NCBI RefSeq assembly: GCF_009495745.1
Contig: NZ_WIDQ01000005.1
Location: 113,201 to 177,200, forward strand
Direction: 5' to 3'
Length of the DNA: 64,000 nucleotides
Origin: Niveispirillum sp. SYP-B3756
Lineage (GTDB): Bacteria > Pseudomonadota > Alphaproteobacteria > Azospirillales > Azospirillaceae
Shown: piece by piece, positions 43,715 through 51,464 of the stretch
Layout of the letters: each line of letters opens with the position of its first letter
Position numbering within the stretch: the stretch's first letter is position 1
Program-made: the position numbers and the translations under genes
The notes under the pieces: model-generated
Told to the model about the DNA's origin: nothing
The model's database searches: none
Seen by the model: only the letters and a program-made list of their open reading frames with translations

Positions 43715-45730
43715 ATGAAGCGGCGAACCTTAACGAGCGGCCTTTCCCGAAACAAGGGTGCTACGCGTGCCCTGGCAACGATGCTGACCTGCCTTGCGCT
43801 GGGGCTGGCCGTTACCAGCCCCGTCCGCGCGCTGAATGCAGACGATATTGCAACATATCGGCAAGCCTTCAAGGCTGCTGATCAGGGCAAGATCGAGGAT
43901 GCCAAACGCATTGCCAAACGCGCCCGCGACGATGTGGCAGAAAAGGTGATCCGCTGGCTGGACCTGACCCAGCCCAACACCAGTGCCGACTGGAAGGAAA
44001 TCACCAGCTTCATGCAGCGCAACCCGGACTGGCCCAATATGGCCGCCCTGCGCCGCAATGCCGAGGGGCGGATGCCGGCTGATCTTTCCTACCGCGAAGT
44101 GCGCAGCTGGTTTGAGGCCAATCCGCCACTGACCGGCACAGGCTTTGACCGCTATGTCGCCGCCTTGATGGAGACCGGTTCCAGTGACAAGGCCATCGCG
44201 CTGGTACGAAAACGCTATATTGAGGGTGGCTTCGGATCGGTGGAGGAGCGGGATTTCCGCCAGCGTTACAATGGCCTGCTGCGCCCGGCCGACCATGCGG
44301 CCCGATTGGACCGGCTGGTCTGGGACGGGAATTATGATGCGGCTGCCCGGGTGATGCCCATCGTTTCCCCCGGCGAACGCGCTGTGGCGGAGGCACGCAT
44401 GGCGCTGGCTAATATGTCGCCCGGCGCTGACGGCGCCCTGCGTCGCGTGCCCGCCGCGCTCCAGGATGATCCCGGCCTGATCTATGATCGCACCAAATGG
44501 CGCCGCCGCAAGGATATGGACGAAGGGGCGCTGGAACTGCTGAGCAAACCGCCAAGGGAGGCCGAGCATGGCAGTGAATGGTGGGTGGAACGCCACATCC
44601 TGGCCCGCCGGTTGATCGAACAGGGCAAGTTCGCCCGCGCCTATGATCTGGTGGCGGCACACAAGGCCAAGGATGGGCTGGCCTTTGCCCAGGCGGAATT
44701 TCTGGCCGGCTGGCTGGCCCTGCGCCAGTTGAACCGGCCAGAGGAAGCCCAGAAACATTTCGAAAGCCTGTTCCGCGGCACCACGTCGCCCATCAGCAAA
44801 TCGCGTGGCGCCTATTGGGCTGGTCGCGCCGTGGAAGCGTTGGGGAACAAGGAACTGGCGCGTACCTGGTACGATGCCGCCATGTCCTATTCCGGCACCT
44901 TCTATGGCTTGCTGGCGGCGGACAAGCTGGGCTTGCCAGCGGGCAGTGCCCTGCCCGCCCCCCTCAAGGTACCGGCCGATCTGCACAAGGCCTTCCACAA
45001 GCTGGAGTTGGTCCGCGTCGTGCAGGCATTGGCCCGCATCGAAGGGGCGGAAAGCGACCGCGTCACCCTGTTCTTGCGCAAAATGGCCGCCGGCGCCAAG
45101 ACGGCGGAAACCTATGAAATGGTGGGCAATCTGGCGCTGGAGATCGGGCGGCCGGACCTGGGGGTTACCACCTCCCGTACCGCCTTGCAGGATGGATTCG
45201 TCTTGGCCGATGCCGGCTATCCGTTACTGCCGCATAAGTTGAGCCCACGGCCGGAGGCGGGGCTGGTGCATGGCATTATCCGGCAGGAAAGCAATTTCAA
45301 CCGGCTGGCCGTCAGCAGTGCTGGCGCGCGCGGCCTGATGCAGGTGATGCCCCCTACCGCCAAGGCCGTGGCAAAACAGCAAGGGCTGCGCCACAGCGAC
45401 GACAAGCTGACGACAGAGCCCAAGCATAATGTCGCCATTGGCAGCGCCTATCTTCAGGAATTGCTGGACCGGTTCGGCGGTTCCTATGTGCTGGCCGTCG
45501 CCGCCTATAATGCCGGGCCGGGCCGGGTTTCCGGCTGGCTGAACACCTATGGCGACCCGCGCGGCCCCAATGTAGACATGGTGGACTGGATCGAGACCAT
45601 GCCCATCTACGAAACACGCAATTATGTGCAGCGGGTGCTGGAAAACCTGCACCTCTACCGGGCAAAGCTGGGGCAATCACCCATTTCAATGACCAATGAT
45701 CTGGCCAGAGGCAGTGGCGGCCAGGGCTAA
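43715..45730 (+). CDS. Soluble lytic murein transglycosylase (Slt70-like)
   Basis: A 671-residue periplasmic enzyme. MKRRTLTSGLSRNKGATRAL followed by ATMLTCLALGLAV forms a long signal peptide. Residues about 30-500 are the alpha-superhelical U-domain of repeated helices (FRQRYNGLLRPADHAARLDR; SRGAYWAGRAVEALGNKELA). The catalytic SLT domain starts near residue 505: GIIRQESNFNRLAVSSAGAR with catalytic Glu, GLMQVMPPTAKAVA, NVAIGSAYLQELLDRFGGSY and AAYNAGPGRVSGWL. It cleaves glycan strands to anhydromuropeptides. The frame is open far upstream over dapA, but only 43715 gives a signal peptide. Confidence 0.94.
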   Translation: MKRRTLTSGLSRNKGATRALATMLTCLALGLAVTSPVRALNADDIATYRQAFKAADQGKIEDAKRIAKRARDDVAEKVIRWLDLTQPNTSADWKEITSFMQRNPDWPNMAALRRNAEGRMPADLSYREVRSWFEANPPLTGTGFDRYVAALMETGSSDKAIALVRKRYIEGGFGSVEERDFRQRYNGLLRPADHAARLDRLVWDGNYDAAARVMPIVSPGERAVAEARMALANMSPGADGALRRVPAALQDDPGLIYDRTKWRRRKDMDEGALELLSKPPREAEHGSEWWVERHILARRLIEQGKFARAYDLVAAHKAKDGLAFAQAEFLAGWLALRQLNRPEEAQKHFESLFRGTTSPISKSRGAYWAGRAVEALGNKELARTWYDAAMSYSGTFYGLLAADKLGLPAGSALPAPLKVPADLHKAFHKLELVRVVQALARIEGAESDRVTLFLRKMAAGAKTAETYEMVGNLALEIGRPDLGVTTSRTALQDGFVLADAGYPLLPHKLSPRPEAGLVHGIIRQESNFNRLAVSSAGARGLMQVMPPTAKAVAKQQGLRHSDDKLTTEPKHNVAIGSAYLQELLDRFGGSYVLAVAAYNAGPGRVSGWLNTYGDPRGPNVDMVDWIETMPIYETRNYVQRVLENLHLYRAKLGQSPISMTNDLARGSGGQG

Positions 45731-45744
45731 TAGCAACCAGGAAC

Positions 45745-45776
45745 GGGTGCTGGGGATAAGTTTTCCCCCGGCACCC
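45745..45776 (+). terminator. Terminator-like hairpin after the transglycosylase gene
   Basis: GGGTGCTGGGG pairs with CCCCGGCACCC (one G-T wobble) around a loop ending in TTTT. It begins 14 bases after the stop. The rest of the 327-base gap (45731-46057) is AT-rich around 45880-45940 and holds no gene I can see; it probably contains the promoter of the small gene at 46058. Confidence 0.6.
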
Positions 45777-46057
45777 ATATCCCTGCGTCGATCGGCGAGG
45801 GCGCCCGAAAACAAAGGCGGGAACACCGGGTTCCCTGCAACTTTTGGACTAACCCTAAAAACCAAACGATGGAAAGCAAGCGCGGTCACTTTATAAGATA
45901 TTGAAAAATAACAAATAACTACAAATTCTCTCCTCCACCCGGCGCAAAAGAATAGATTGGCGGCAGCTCGCACTTTACCGATCATTAAGACCGCTATCGC
46001 ACGATTGGTGCGCGCGGACCTCGCGGGAGCGGGACGAGAAAAGCAAGGGGTGCCGGT

Positions 46058-46288
46058 ATGATTGATACCAAAATGGAACAAGAGGTTCGGCTGGCTGCAA
46101 CGACCCATGCCCGGTTGCTGGATCGTTTCATCCAACTGACCGAAGAGGAAGTACAAAAACATCCCGATGGCTTCACTGCCGAAAGCCTGCGCGAGCTTCT
46201 GCATGTATTGCGCACGGAACGCCGGACCTATGGTGTGGCGAGCGGAGTCGTGGAGGTTATGTTCCCTTCCATCGGCAATGCCGCCTGA
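46058..46288 (+). CDS. Small hypothetical protein, 76 residues
   Basis: The ATG at 46058 is preceded by AAGGGG at good spacing. The product has a charged helical N-terminal half (EQEVRLAATTHARLLDRFIQ; LTEEEVQKHPDGFTAESLRE) and ends in a short hydrophobic segment. There is no signal peptide, membrane helix or cysteine. Amino acid usage looks like that of a real soluble protein, and the region upstream has an AT-rich promoter-like stretch. I do not recognise the family. Confidence 0.6.
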   Translation: MIDTKMEQEVRLAATTHARLLDRFIQLTEEEVQKHPDGFTAESLRELLHVLRTERRTYGVASGVVEVMFPSIGNAA

Positions 46289-46552
46289 TCACCGCATCAA
46301 CGGTGTCCCTCCATGCCCGTCGGGCGGGTATTGAACAATGGTCATCACCGACAAACGCAGCCCAAAGGCGATTTACCACACCTATCTGCCGCCAGCCTTC
46401 TTCTCGCTGTCGACATTCGATAAAAGTATGTTACAAACGTGGTTAATAGCTTAGTAACGGTGGAGAATGGTCGGGATGGCACGCTTAACTCGTTCTTTGT
46501 CGTTTTTTGCGTGCATTACCTGTGTGTCCTGCATTGTTGACATATTATAGTA

Positions 46553-46885
46553 ATGCTGATCCACGCCAGCGATGGTTGAGTTCAACGAGAAGTTCTTCAT
46601 CTGTTGGCTATATTAGCCCACGCACCAGTGAATCCCATACTGGTTGTAGACATTTCGGATGAAATGTTCGATATTGACCTACGATGGTATGTTGGTCATA
46701 AGTGATTTCTGCCAGTTGGTGACGAACGGATCCACCTTATTCCCAGACCTTTTTGGGACGGGGTGGCTGTCTGGAAAGACGAACTGTTATGGCTGGCATT
46801 TGCTGTCTTTGAGGCAGGAGATGTCTTGATAACGTATGACTGTTCGTCATTGCACCGTCCAATTGGACGGTGCTTTCATCCATAG
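46553..46885 (+). pseudogene. Possible decayed gene with two in-frame TGA codons
   Basis: Reading from the ATG at 46553 gives 110 codons to a TAG at 46883, interrupted by TGA at 46577 and 46703. The segments look like protein: HAPVNPILVVDISDEMFDID before the second stop and ERIHLIPRPFWDGVAVWKDE then LLWLAFAVFEAGDVLITYD after it. Both lie in one frame with no TAA or TAG between. If both TGAs were once TGG (Trp), one continuous protein results. Composition is AT-richer than the neighbours, as in acquired DNA. Family unknown. Chance coding-like sequence cannot be excluded. Confidence 0.35.
46852..46873. terminator. 22-bp perfect palindrome
   Basis: GCACCGTCCAATTGGACGGTGC reads the same on both strands and is followed by TTTC. 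It could act as a weak terminator on the plus strand or as a protein-binding site upstream of the XRE gene, which starts 54 bases later. Confidence 0.5.
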
Positions 46886-46926
46886 CGCAGAAACGATGAC
46901 GCGGGACGAGGGGGTTAGGAAGGGCA

Positions 46927-47616
46927 ATGCCGAGACGGAGTAAGAATGCGGCCGTGGCCGCGATGGAAACGGTGATTGAAAATCATGTGGCCGGCCGCAT
47001 TCGCCTGCGGCGCGGCCTTTTGGGGATGAGCCAGTCTGATCTGGCCAAGGCCCTGGGCATCACTTTCCAGCAGGTGCAGAAATATGAACGCGGCTCCAAC
47101 CGCGTTTCCGTTGGCAAGCTCTATCGGCTGGCCGATATTCTGGACGTGCCACTGACCTTCTTCTTTGACGGGCTTGACGTGCCGGATATGCGCCGGCCGC
47201 CGGAAACCTTTGCCGCAACGGCGGAAGGCTCCTCCCCCATCCTGTCGCGGCGGGAACTGGATTTGCTGCGCGCCTGGAAGACGGCACCGGAAGAAATCGC
47301 CGATGCCGTTGGCTCCTTGTTGCGCGCCATCTCGCCTAATGCCGGGTATGACGAGGAGGCAGTTGCCGCTGCCCGCGCCGCTGCAACCCAGCAGGTTCCC
47401 CCCCCTGCTGCTGTCACGTCGGCACCCGCCGCCGCCGCCGCCACGGTGGAAGAATTGCCGGCCCCGCGCCGTCGTGGCCCGGTCCCCGGTTCCAAGCGTA
47501 CCGGTACCGCTGCCACCCGGACTGCTGCCGCCAACAAGGTCACTGATGGCCGCCGCCGCCGGGGCGCCATCTGGGATCCGGCCGATATCCGCGATTACAG
47601 CGGCGAGAAGGAGTAA
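46927..47616 (+). CDS. XRE-family helix-turn-helix regulator
   Basis: A 229-residue regulator. Residues about 20-80 are a Cro/CI helix-turn-helix: IRLRRGLLGMSQSDLAKALG, ITFQQVQKYERGSNRVSVGK and LADILDVPLTFFFDGL. This form with the FFF-x-GL ending is common in alphaproteobacteria. The C-terminal half is unusual: an Ala/Pro-rich linker (PPPAAVTSAPAAAAATVEEL) and a basic tail (PRRRGPVPGSKRTG, GRRRRGAIWDPADI). The start follows GGAAGGGCA. A perfect 24-bp palindrome begins four bases after the stop and might be its own target. Confidence 0.85.
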   Translation: MPRRSKNAAVAAMETVIENHVAGRIRLRRGLLGMSQSDLAKALGITFQQVQKYERGSNRVSVGKLYRLADILDVPLTFFFDGLDVPDMRRPPETFAATAEGSSPILSRRELDLLRAWKTAPEEIADAVGSLLRAISPNAGYDEEAVAAARAAATQQVPPPAAVTSAPAAAAATVEELPAPRRRGPVPGSKRTGTAATRTAAANKVTDGRRRRGAIWDPADIRDYSGEKE

Positions 47617-47619
47617 TTG

Positions 47620-47643
47620 CGTCAATCACCCGGGTGATTGACG
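47620..47643. promoter_or_regulatory. Perfect 24-bp palindrome after the XRE gene
   Basis: CGTCAATCACCC is followed directly by its exact reverse complement with no spacer. It starts four bases after the XRE stop codon. There is no T-run, so a protein-binding site or cruciform is as likely as a terminator. Confidence 0.6.
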
Positions 47644-47660
47644 TATCAGTTGTTCCCCCG

Positions 47661-47713
47661 TCCAGGGCCGGGCGCTGTTTCCCCATAAGGGAGACAGCGC
47701 CCGGCCCTTTTTA
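47661..47713 (+). terminator. Strong rho-independent terminator
   Basis: The arm GGGCCGGGCGCTGTTTCCCC pairs with GGGAGACAGCGCCCGGCCC (loop ATAA, one internal mismatch), and the stem is followed by TTTTTATT. It is a canonical terminator for the XRE transcript. Confidence 0.9.
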
Positions 47714-48014
47714 TTGGCCAGCGGTCGGGTGCAACCATAAAATGCCGGTCAGCCGGATCAGGGGGCTGGACAAGCGGAGAAGCCTGATCAATGATCGCGC
47801 CACGGGAGCCTGCCGCCGGTCTTGACGCGAGCGGCTCCGTATCCGCCAAAACCCCGGACCCGCTCGCAGAGAGGCAAGGGCTTGAAAAGGCTGGTATTCT
47901 TGGACATAGTGAACCTTATCCACAGCCTTTTCGCGGCCTGCCCTCCCCTTCCGAAGCACCCGATCGCAAACAGACGGAATTTCTGTTAGCGTTCAACCGG
48001 TTCCAAGGTAGGGA

Positions 48015-48124
48015 CTTTCCCCGGCTGAAAAGCCGGGGCCTCATTGAAGCTGCAGTCATCGCGCCGGCGATTTCTTGCGCTATGGCAGCTTTCCCCGGCT
48101 GAAAAGCCGGGGCCTCATTGAAAC
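48015..48124 (+). CRISPR. Minimal CRISPR: two 36-bp repeats, one 38-bp spacer
   Basis: Repeat copies at 48015-48050 and 48089-48124 are identical for 34 bases and differ near the end (GAAGC versus GAAAC). Each contains the palindromic stem CCCCGGCT/AGCCGGGG and ends in CATTGAA(A/G)C, the typical 3' end of many type I repeats. The spacer, 48051-48088, is 38 bases and unrelated to either repeat. Spacing and orientation fit transcription left to right with any leader upstream of 48015. No cas gene is in the window, so this is an orphan or relic array, or it is served by cas genes elsewhere. Confidence 0.75.
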
Positions 48125-48133
48125 CACGGCCCC

Positions 48134-48760
48134 TCACATCGGGGGTTTCAGCATGTCGGAAATGCGGATCAGGTCGGCCAGCGTGGCCGCCTGCATCTTC
48201 TTCATCACCTGGGCGCGGCGGACCTTCACGGTGATCTCGCTGACATTCAGCCGGGCGGCGATCTGCTTGTTCAGCAGGCCGGTGACCACCAGGGCCAGCA
48301 CATCGCGTTCGCCGTCATTCAGCGTGGCGTGACGGCGGCGCAGTTCGTCGGCCACGGCATCGGCCTGCCGCTGGGTGCGGTTCAGGGCGACGGCCTTCTG
48401 GATGGCATCCAGCAGATCCTGTTCACGAAAGGGCTTGGTGAGGAATTCCACCGCCCCCGCCTTCATCGCCTGCACCGACATCGGAATGTCACCATGACCG
48501 GTGATGAAGATGATGGGCAGGCGGAGGCCGCGCCGGGCCATTTCCGCCTGCAATTCCAGCCCGCTCATCCCCGGCATCCGCACATCCAGCACCAGACAGC
48601 CCGGCGCTTCCACCGGTTCGGCCTGCAGAAAATCTGTGGCGGAGGCGAACAGCCGGGCCGGCAGCCCGACAGAGGCCAGCAAATCTTCCAGGGATTCCCG
48701 TACCGAACGGTCATCCTCCACAACATGGATCAGGGGCTGGTCGGCGGGGGCCTGGGTCAT
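48134..48760 (-). CDS. FixJ-like response regulator, LuxR-type output
   Basis: A 208-residue regulator. The receiver has IHVVEDDRSVRESLEDLLAS, phospho-acceptor Asp59 in CLVLDVRMPGMSGLELQ, IIFITGHGDIPMSVQAMKAG and FLTKPFREQDLLDAI, all close to FixJ/NarL-type regulators. The C-terminal LuxR-like domain spans about residues 140-200 (LNDGERDVLALVVTGLLNKQ; IAARLNVSEITVKVRRAQVM). It overlaps the sensor kinase gene upstream by four bases and is certainly its partner. The output targets are unknown. Confidence 0.93.
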   Translation of the reverse strand: MTQAPADQPLIHVVEDDRSVRESLEDLLASVGLPARLFASATDFLQAEPVEAPGCLVLDVRMPGMSGLELQAEMARRGLRLPIIFITGHGDIPMSVQAMKAGAVEFLTKPFREQDLLDAIQKAVALNRTQRQADAVADELRRRHATLNDGERDVLALVVTGLLNKQIAARLNVSEITVKVRRAQVMKKMQAATLADLIRISDMLKPPM

Positions 48761-49836
48761 GGAATGTCGGTCCGGCTGGTCGGCAGGGTGAAATGGAAGC
48801 TGGCCCCGCCCTCTTCATTGGCTGTCGCCCAGACTTTGCCGCCATGGGTCTCGACAATGGAACGGGTGACGGCCAGCCCGATCCCCATACCATCGGGCTT
48901 GGTGGTGTGGAAGGCGTCGAACAGCTTCTCCACATTGTCGGTTTTCAGGCCGATCCCCTTATCCTGCACGCTGAACAGCGCCTGCCCGCCCTCGGCAAGG
49001 CTGATGCGGATGCGCAGGGTGCGGCCGCCTGGCGAGGTGGTGCCCATCGCTTCCACCGCGTTCAGGATCAGGTTCAGCAGAACCTGCTGAACCTGCACCT
49101 TGTCGGCCAGCACCGGCGGCATCCCCTCCCCGCTCTCGATGGTCAGGGTGACCTGATTGCGGGTCAGTTCATCACGGATCAGGGCGATGATCTCCTCCAC
49201 CGTGTCCAGCGCGTTCAGCCATTCCCGGTGCGGCGGCACCGGGCGGGCCAGGCTGCGCACCCGCGCGATGACCGAGGCCGCCCGTTCCGCATCGCTGACA
49301 ACGCGGGCCAGGGCCTGGCGGGCCTTGTCCAGATTGGGCGGCTGGGCCCCCAGCCAGCGCAGGCCAGCATTGCCGCTATTGGCAATGGCGCTCAATGGCT
49401 GGTTGACCTCATGCGCGATGGAGGCGGTCAGTTCGCCCAGCATGTTCACCCGCGCCACCTGCGCCAACTGTTCCCGCGCGGCGACCCCGGCCAGGATGGC
49501 CGGCCGGATGCGCAACACCAGCATGGTGGCGGCAATGACAACGATGACACTGATGGAACGGTTGATGGGCCCGGCGGCAGGGTCGCCGCCGCTGGTCAGC
49601 TCATAACTGGTCAGCAGCAGCCCCAGACAGAGGCCGGACAGCAGCAGGATGGCACGGGCCGGCAGAAAGCTGGCCGCCACCAGGGGCACGGCGACATAGA
49701 GCACGCCAATGGCGATTTCCAGATCGGTCAGCGTGTCGGCGATGAACAGGCCGGCCATGAAGGCAAACAAGCCCGCCAACCGCAGCGCCTTACCGGTCCG
49801 GCTCACCGGCTGCGGATCATGCGTGGCTATCTTCAT
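48757..49836 (-). CDS. Membrane sensor histidine kinase, FixL/DctB-like core
   Basis: A 359-residue kinase. The start at 49836 (MKIATHDPQPV) follows AAGGGGAACC; the frame runs 23 codons further upstream but lacks a ribosome site. Residues about 18-110 hold four membrane helices without a recognisable periplasmic domain. The histidine box is GELTASIAHEVNQPLSAIAN with His142, and ATP-binding boxes are LLNLILNAVEAM, VQDKGIGL and GMGIGLAVTRSIVETHGG. This HEVNQPL form is typical of kinases paired with FixJ-like regulators. The signal is presumably sensed within the membrane. Confidence 0.92.
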   Translation of the reverse strand: MKIATHDPQPVSRTGKALRLAGLFAFMAGLFIADTLTDLEIAIGVLYVAVPLVAASFLPARAILLLSGLCLGLLLTSYELTSGGDPAAGPINRSISVIVVIAATMLVLRIRPAILAGVAAREQLAQVARVNMLGELTASIAHEVNQPLSAIANSGNAGLRWLGAQPPNLDKARQALARVVSDAERAASVIARVRSLARPVPPHREWLNALDTVEEIIALIRDELTRNQVTLTIESGEGMPPVLADKVQVQQVLLNLILNAVEAMGTTSPGGRTLRIRISLAEGGQALFSVQDKGIGLKTDNVEKLFDAFHTTKPDGMGIGLAVTRSIVETHGGKVWATANEEGGASFHFTLPTSRTDIP

Positions 49837-49914
49837 GCCGGTTCCCCTTGCTGCCCTGCCTTTCTCTTTACCCCAAATCCCGGCGCGGCTGCCATGGCTG
49901 CTCAAATCCGCAGT

Positions 49915-50043
49915 TCAGGCCGATAGCGTGGTGCTGCCGTCGGTGCGCCCGCCGGCACTGCAATTGATCTGCAAGCCGTCCGTCGGCAACAGCGATAAAG
50001 GCAGCAGCACGGCCGGCAGGATGGGTTTGATCCGACGGGTCAT
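49915..50043 (-). CDS. Possible small exported peptide (42 residues)
   Basis: A short frame from an ATG at 50043, preceded by GAAGG, in the gap between the kinase and ABC genes. Its N-terminus MTRRIKPILPAVLLPLSLLP has a basic start and hydrophobic core like a signal peptide; the remainder is polar with one cysteine. There is no homology I recognise. The rest of the 299-base gap has no other feature. Confidence 0.2.
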   Translation of the reverse strand: MTRRIKPILPAVLLPLSLLPTDGLQINCSAGGRTDGSTTLSA

Positions 50044-50135
50044 AGCGGGGCCTTCGGACAACGGGAAGCAACACTGCCCCTGCCGAGGGGCAATGCCTGC
50101 CAGGTCGACGGGAAAGGAAAAGATGGGTGGGGATA

Positions 50136-51452
50136 TCACACCGGATTATCCAGGCTGAACAGGTCCGCCCCTTCATCATAGGCGTAGAGTTCGGCGTAGC
50201 GGCCCCATTGGGTGACCGTGCGCAATGTGTCCTCCGCCCGATCTTCCGACATGTAATCCTCCAGCTCGTCGCGGAAGCGGCGGCCGGGGGCATGGTGGGA
50301 GGGGCGGTCATCCAGCACGCGCCGGATATGGGCCGCCAGCGGCACATAATTCAGCAGATGCTGGCCGAAAAGCTGCTTGCGCGTATCGACATCGGCTGTG
50401 GCATAGCGTCGGGCCGCCGGCAGCAGCCGCAGGTCACGCCCTTCCAGTTCGGCAAAGCGCAGCAATTGCAACAGCTCGGCAATCTCGAAAATCTCGTCAT
50501 TCTTGAAATGCAGGCTGTTGGCCAGCCCCGGCAGATCGGCCTTGCCATCATAGGGGGCTTCATGCACCGCCTCGATCAGGCCGGCCAGCGTGTTGGTGGA
50601 CATGCGGGGCAGGGCCATGCCGATGCCGGTGCCGGGGAACAGCCCCTCGCGCGGCTGTACCGGGTTGGTCCGGCTGGTCATGCGGGCATAGATATCTTCC
50701 ACCAGCGCCCGGAAGGCGGGATCCTGGCGGCTGCGCGGCTGGGGCAGGCTAACCTTGATCTCCCCCAGCACCCGGCCGGGATTGGAGGAGAAGATCAGGA
50801 TGCGGTCGCACATCAGCACCGCTTCCTCGATATTATGGGTGACCATCAGGATGGATTTGATCGGCATCCGGCCTTCTGACCACAGGTCCAGCAGATCGGT
50901 GCGCAGCGTTTCCGCCGTCAGCACATCCAGGGCGGAAAAGGGTTCATCCATCAGCAGCAGGTCGGGATTGACCACCAGCGCGCGGGCCAGCCCGACGCGC
51001 TGGCGCATCCCGCCCGACAATTCCTTGGGATAGGCGCTTTCAAACCCGTCCAGCCCGATCAGGTCGATGGCGGCCAGCGCCCGCTTGCGCCGTTCGGCCA
51101 CGGGCACATGGCGGGCCTCCAGCCCGACCTCGACATTTTCCAGCACGGTCAGCCAGGGGAACAGGGCAAAGCTTTGGAACACCATGCTGACGACGGTATC
51201 CGCCCCATCGGCACCGGGGGGGAAGCTGACGCTGCCGGCGGTCGGCCAGATCAGCCCGGCGATGGAGCGCAGCAGGGTGGATTTGCCGGAACCCGACCGG
51301 CCCAACAGCCCGACCACCTCGCCCTCGTACAGGGTGAGGTCGACATGATCCAGCACGGTCAGGCCGCTGCCGCCCTTGCCATAGACATGCCGGACGTCAC
51401 GCACCTCGACAAGGGGGGCCGCCTGGCGGACGATTTCCTGAATGTAGGCCAT
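50136..51452 (-). CDS. ABC transporter ATPase with AAA-associated C-terminal domain
   Basis: A 438-residue protein. The N-terminal ATPase has Walker A GRSGSGKST (near residue 52), signature ELSGGMRQRVGLARAL and Walker B LLLMDEPFSALD, most like NitT/TauT-type ATPases. Beyond residue 280 is an extra domain (DLPGLANSLHFKNDEIFEIA; LLNYVPLAAHIRRVLDDRPS), matching the AAA-associated C-terminal domain found on a subset of such ATPases. It lies 12 bases downstream of a duplicated permease gene. No binding-protein gene is adjacent. Substrate unknown; an anion is the family expectation. Confidence 0.9.
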   Translation of the reverse strand: MAYIQEIVRQAAPLVEVRDVRHVYGKGGSGLTVLDHVDLTLYEGEVVGLLGRSGSGKSTLLRSIAGLIWPTAGSVSFPPGADGADTVVSMVFQSFALFPWLTVLENVEVGLEARHVPVAERRKRALAAIDLIGLDGFESAYPKELSGGMRQRVGLARALVVNPDLLLMDEPFSALDVLTAETLRTDLLDLWSEGRMPIKSILMVTHNIEEAVLMCDRILIFSSNPGRVLGEIKVSLPQPRSRQDPAFRALVEDIYARMTSRTNPVQPREGLFPGTGIGMALPRMSTNTLAGLIEAVHEAPYDGKADLPGLANSLHFKNDEIFEIAELLQLLRFAELEGRDLRLLPAARRYATADVDTRKQLFGQHLLNYVPLAAHIRRVLDDRPSHHAPGRRFRDELEDYMSEDRAEDTLRTVTQWGRYAELYAYDEGADLFSLDNPV

Positions 51453-51464
51453 GTTCTTGCCTCC

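Larger units (their letters stand above)
46289..46926. other. AT-richer 638-base gap
   Basis: From about 46400 to 46880 the base composition is clearly lower in GC than in all surrounding genes. It contains the interrupted frame described at 46553-46885 and a perfect 22-bp palindrome. It probably represents a fragment of acquired DNA plus the promoter of the XRE gene at its right end. Confidence 0.5.
47617..48133. other. 517-base gap with palindrome, terminator and CRISPR
   Basis: Between the XRE stop and the response-regulator stop. It holds, in order, the 24-bp palindrome, a strong terminator, about 300 bases with no recognisable feature (47712-48014), and a two-repeat CRISPR ending ten bases from the response-regulator stop. 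Frames crossing this region have no protein-like composition. Confidence 0.6.

Noticed and set aside
46577-46705. In-frame TGA codons as selenocysteine sites
   Set aside because: No hairpin of SECIS type directly follows either TGA, and no selenoprotein family resemblance is visible; decay or Trp recoding is simpler.
47791-48332. Short frames crossing the CRISPR repeats
   Set aside because: They translate the repeat twice and have no other protein-like content; such frames are known artefacts of CRISPR loci.
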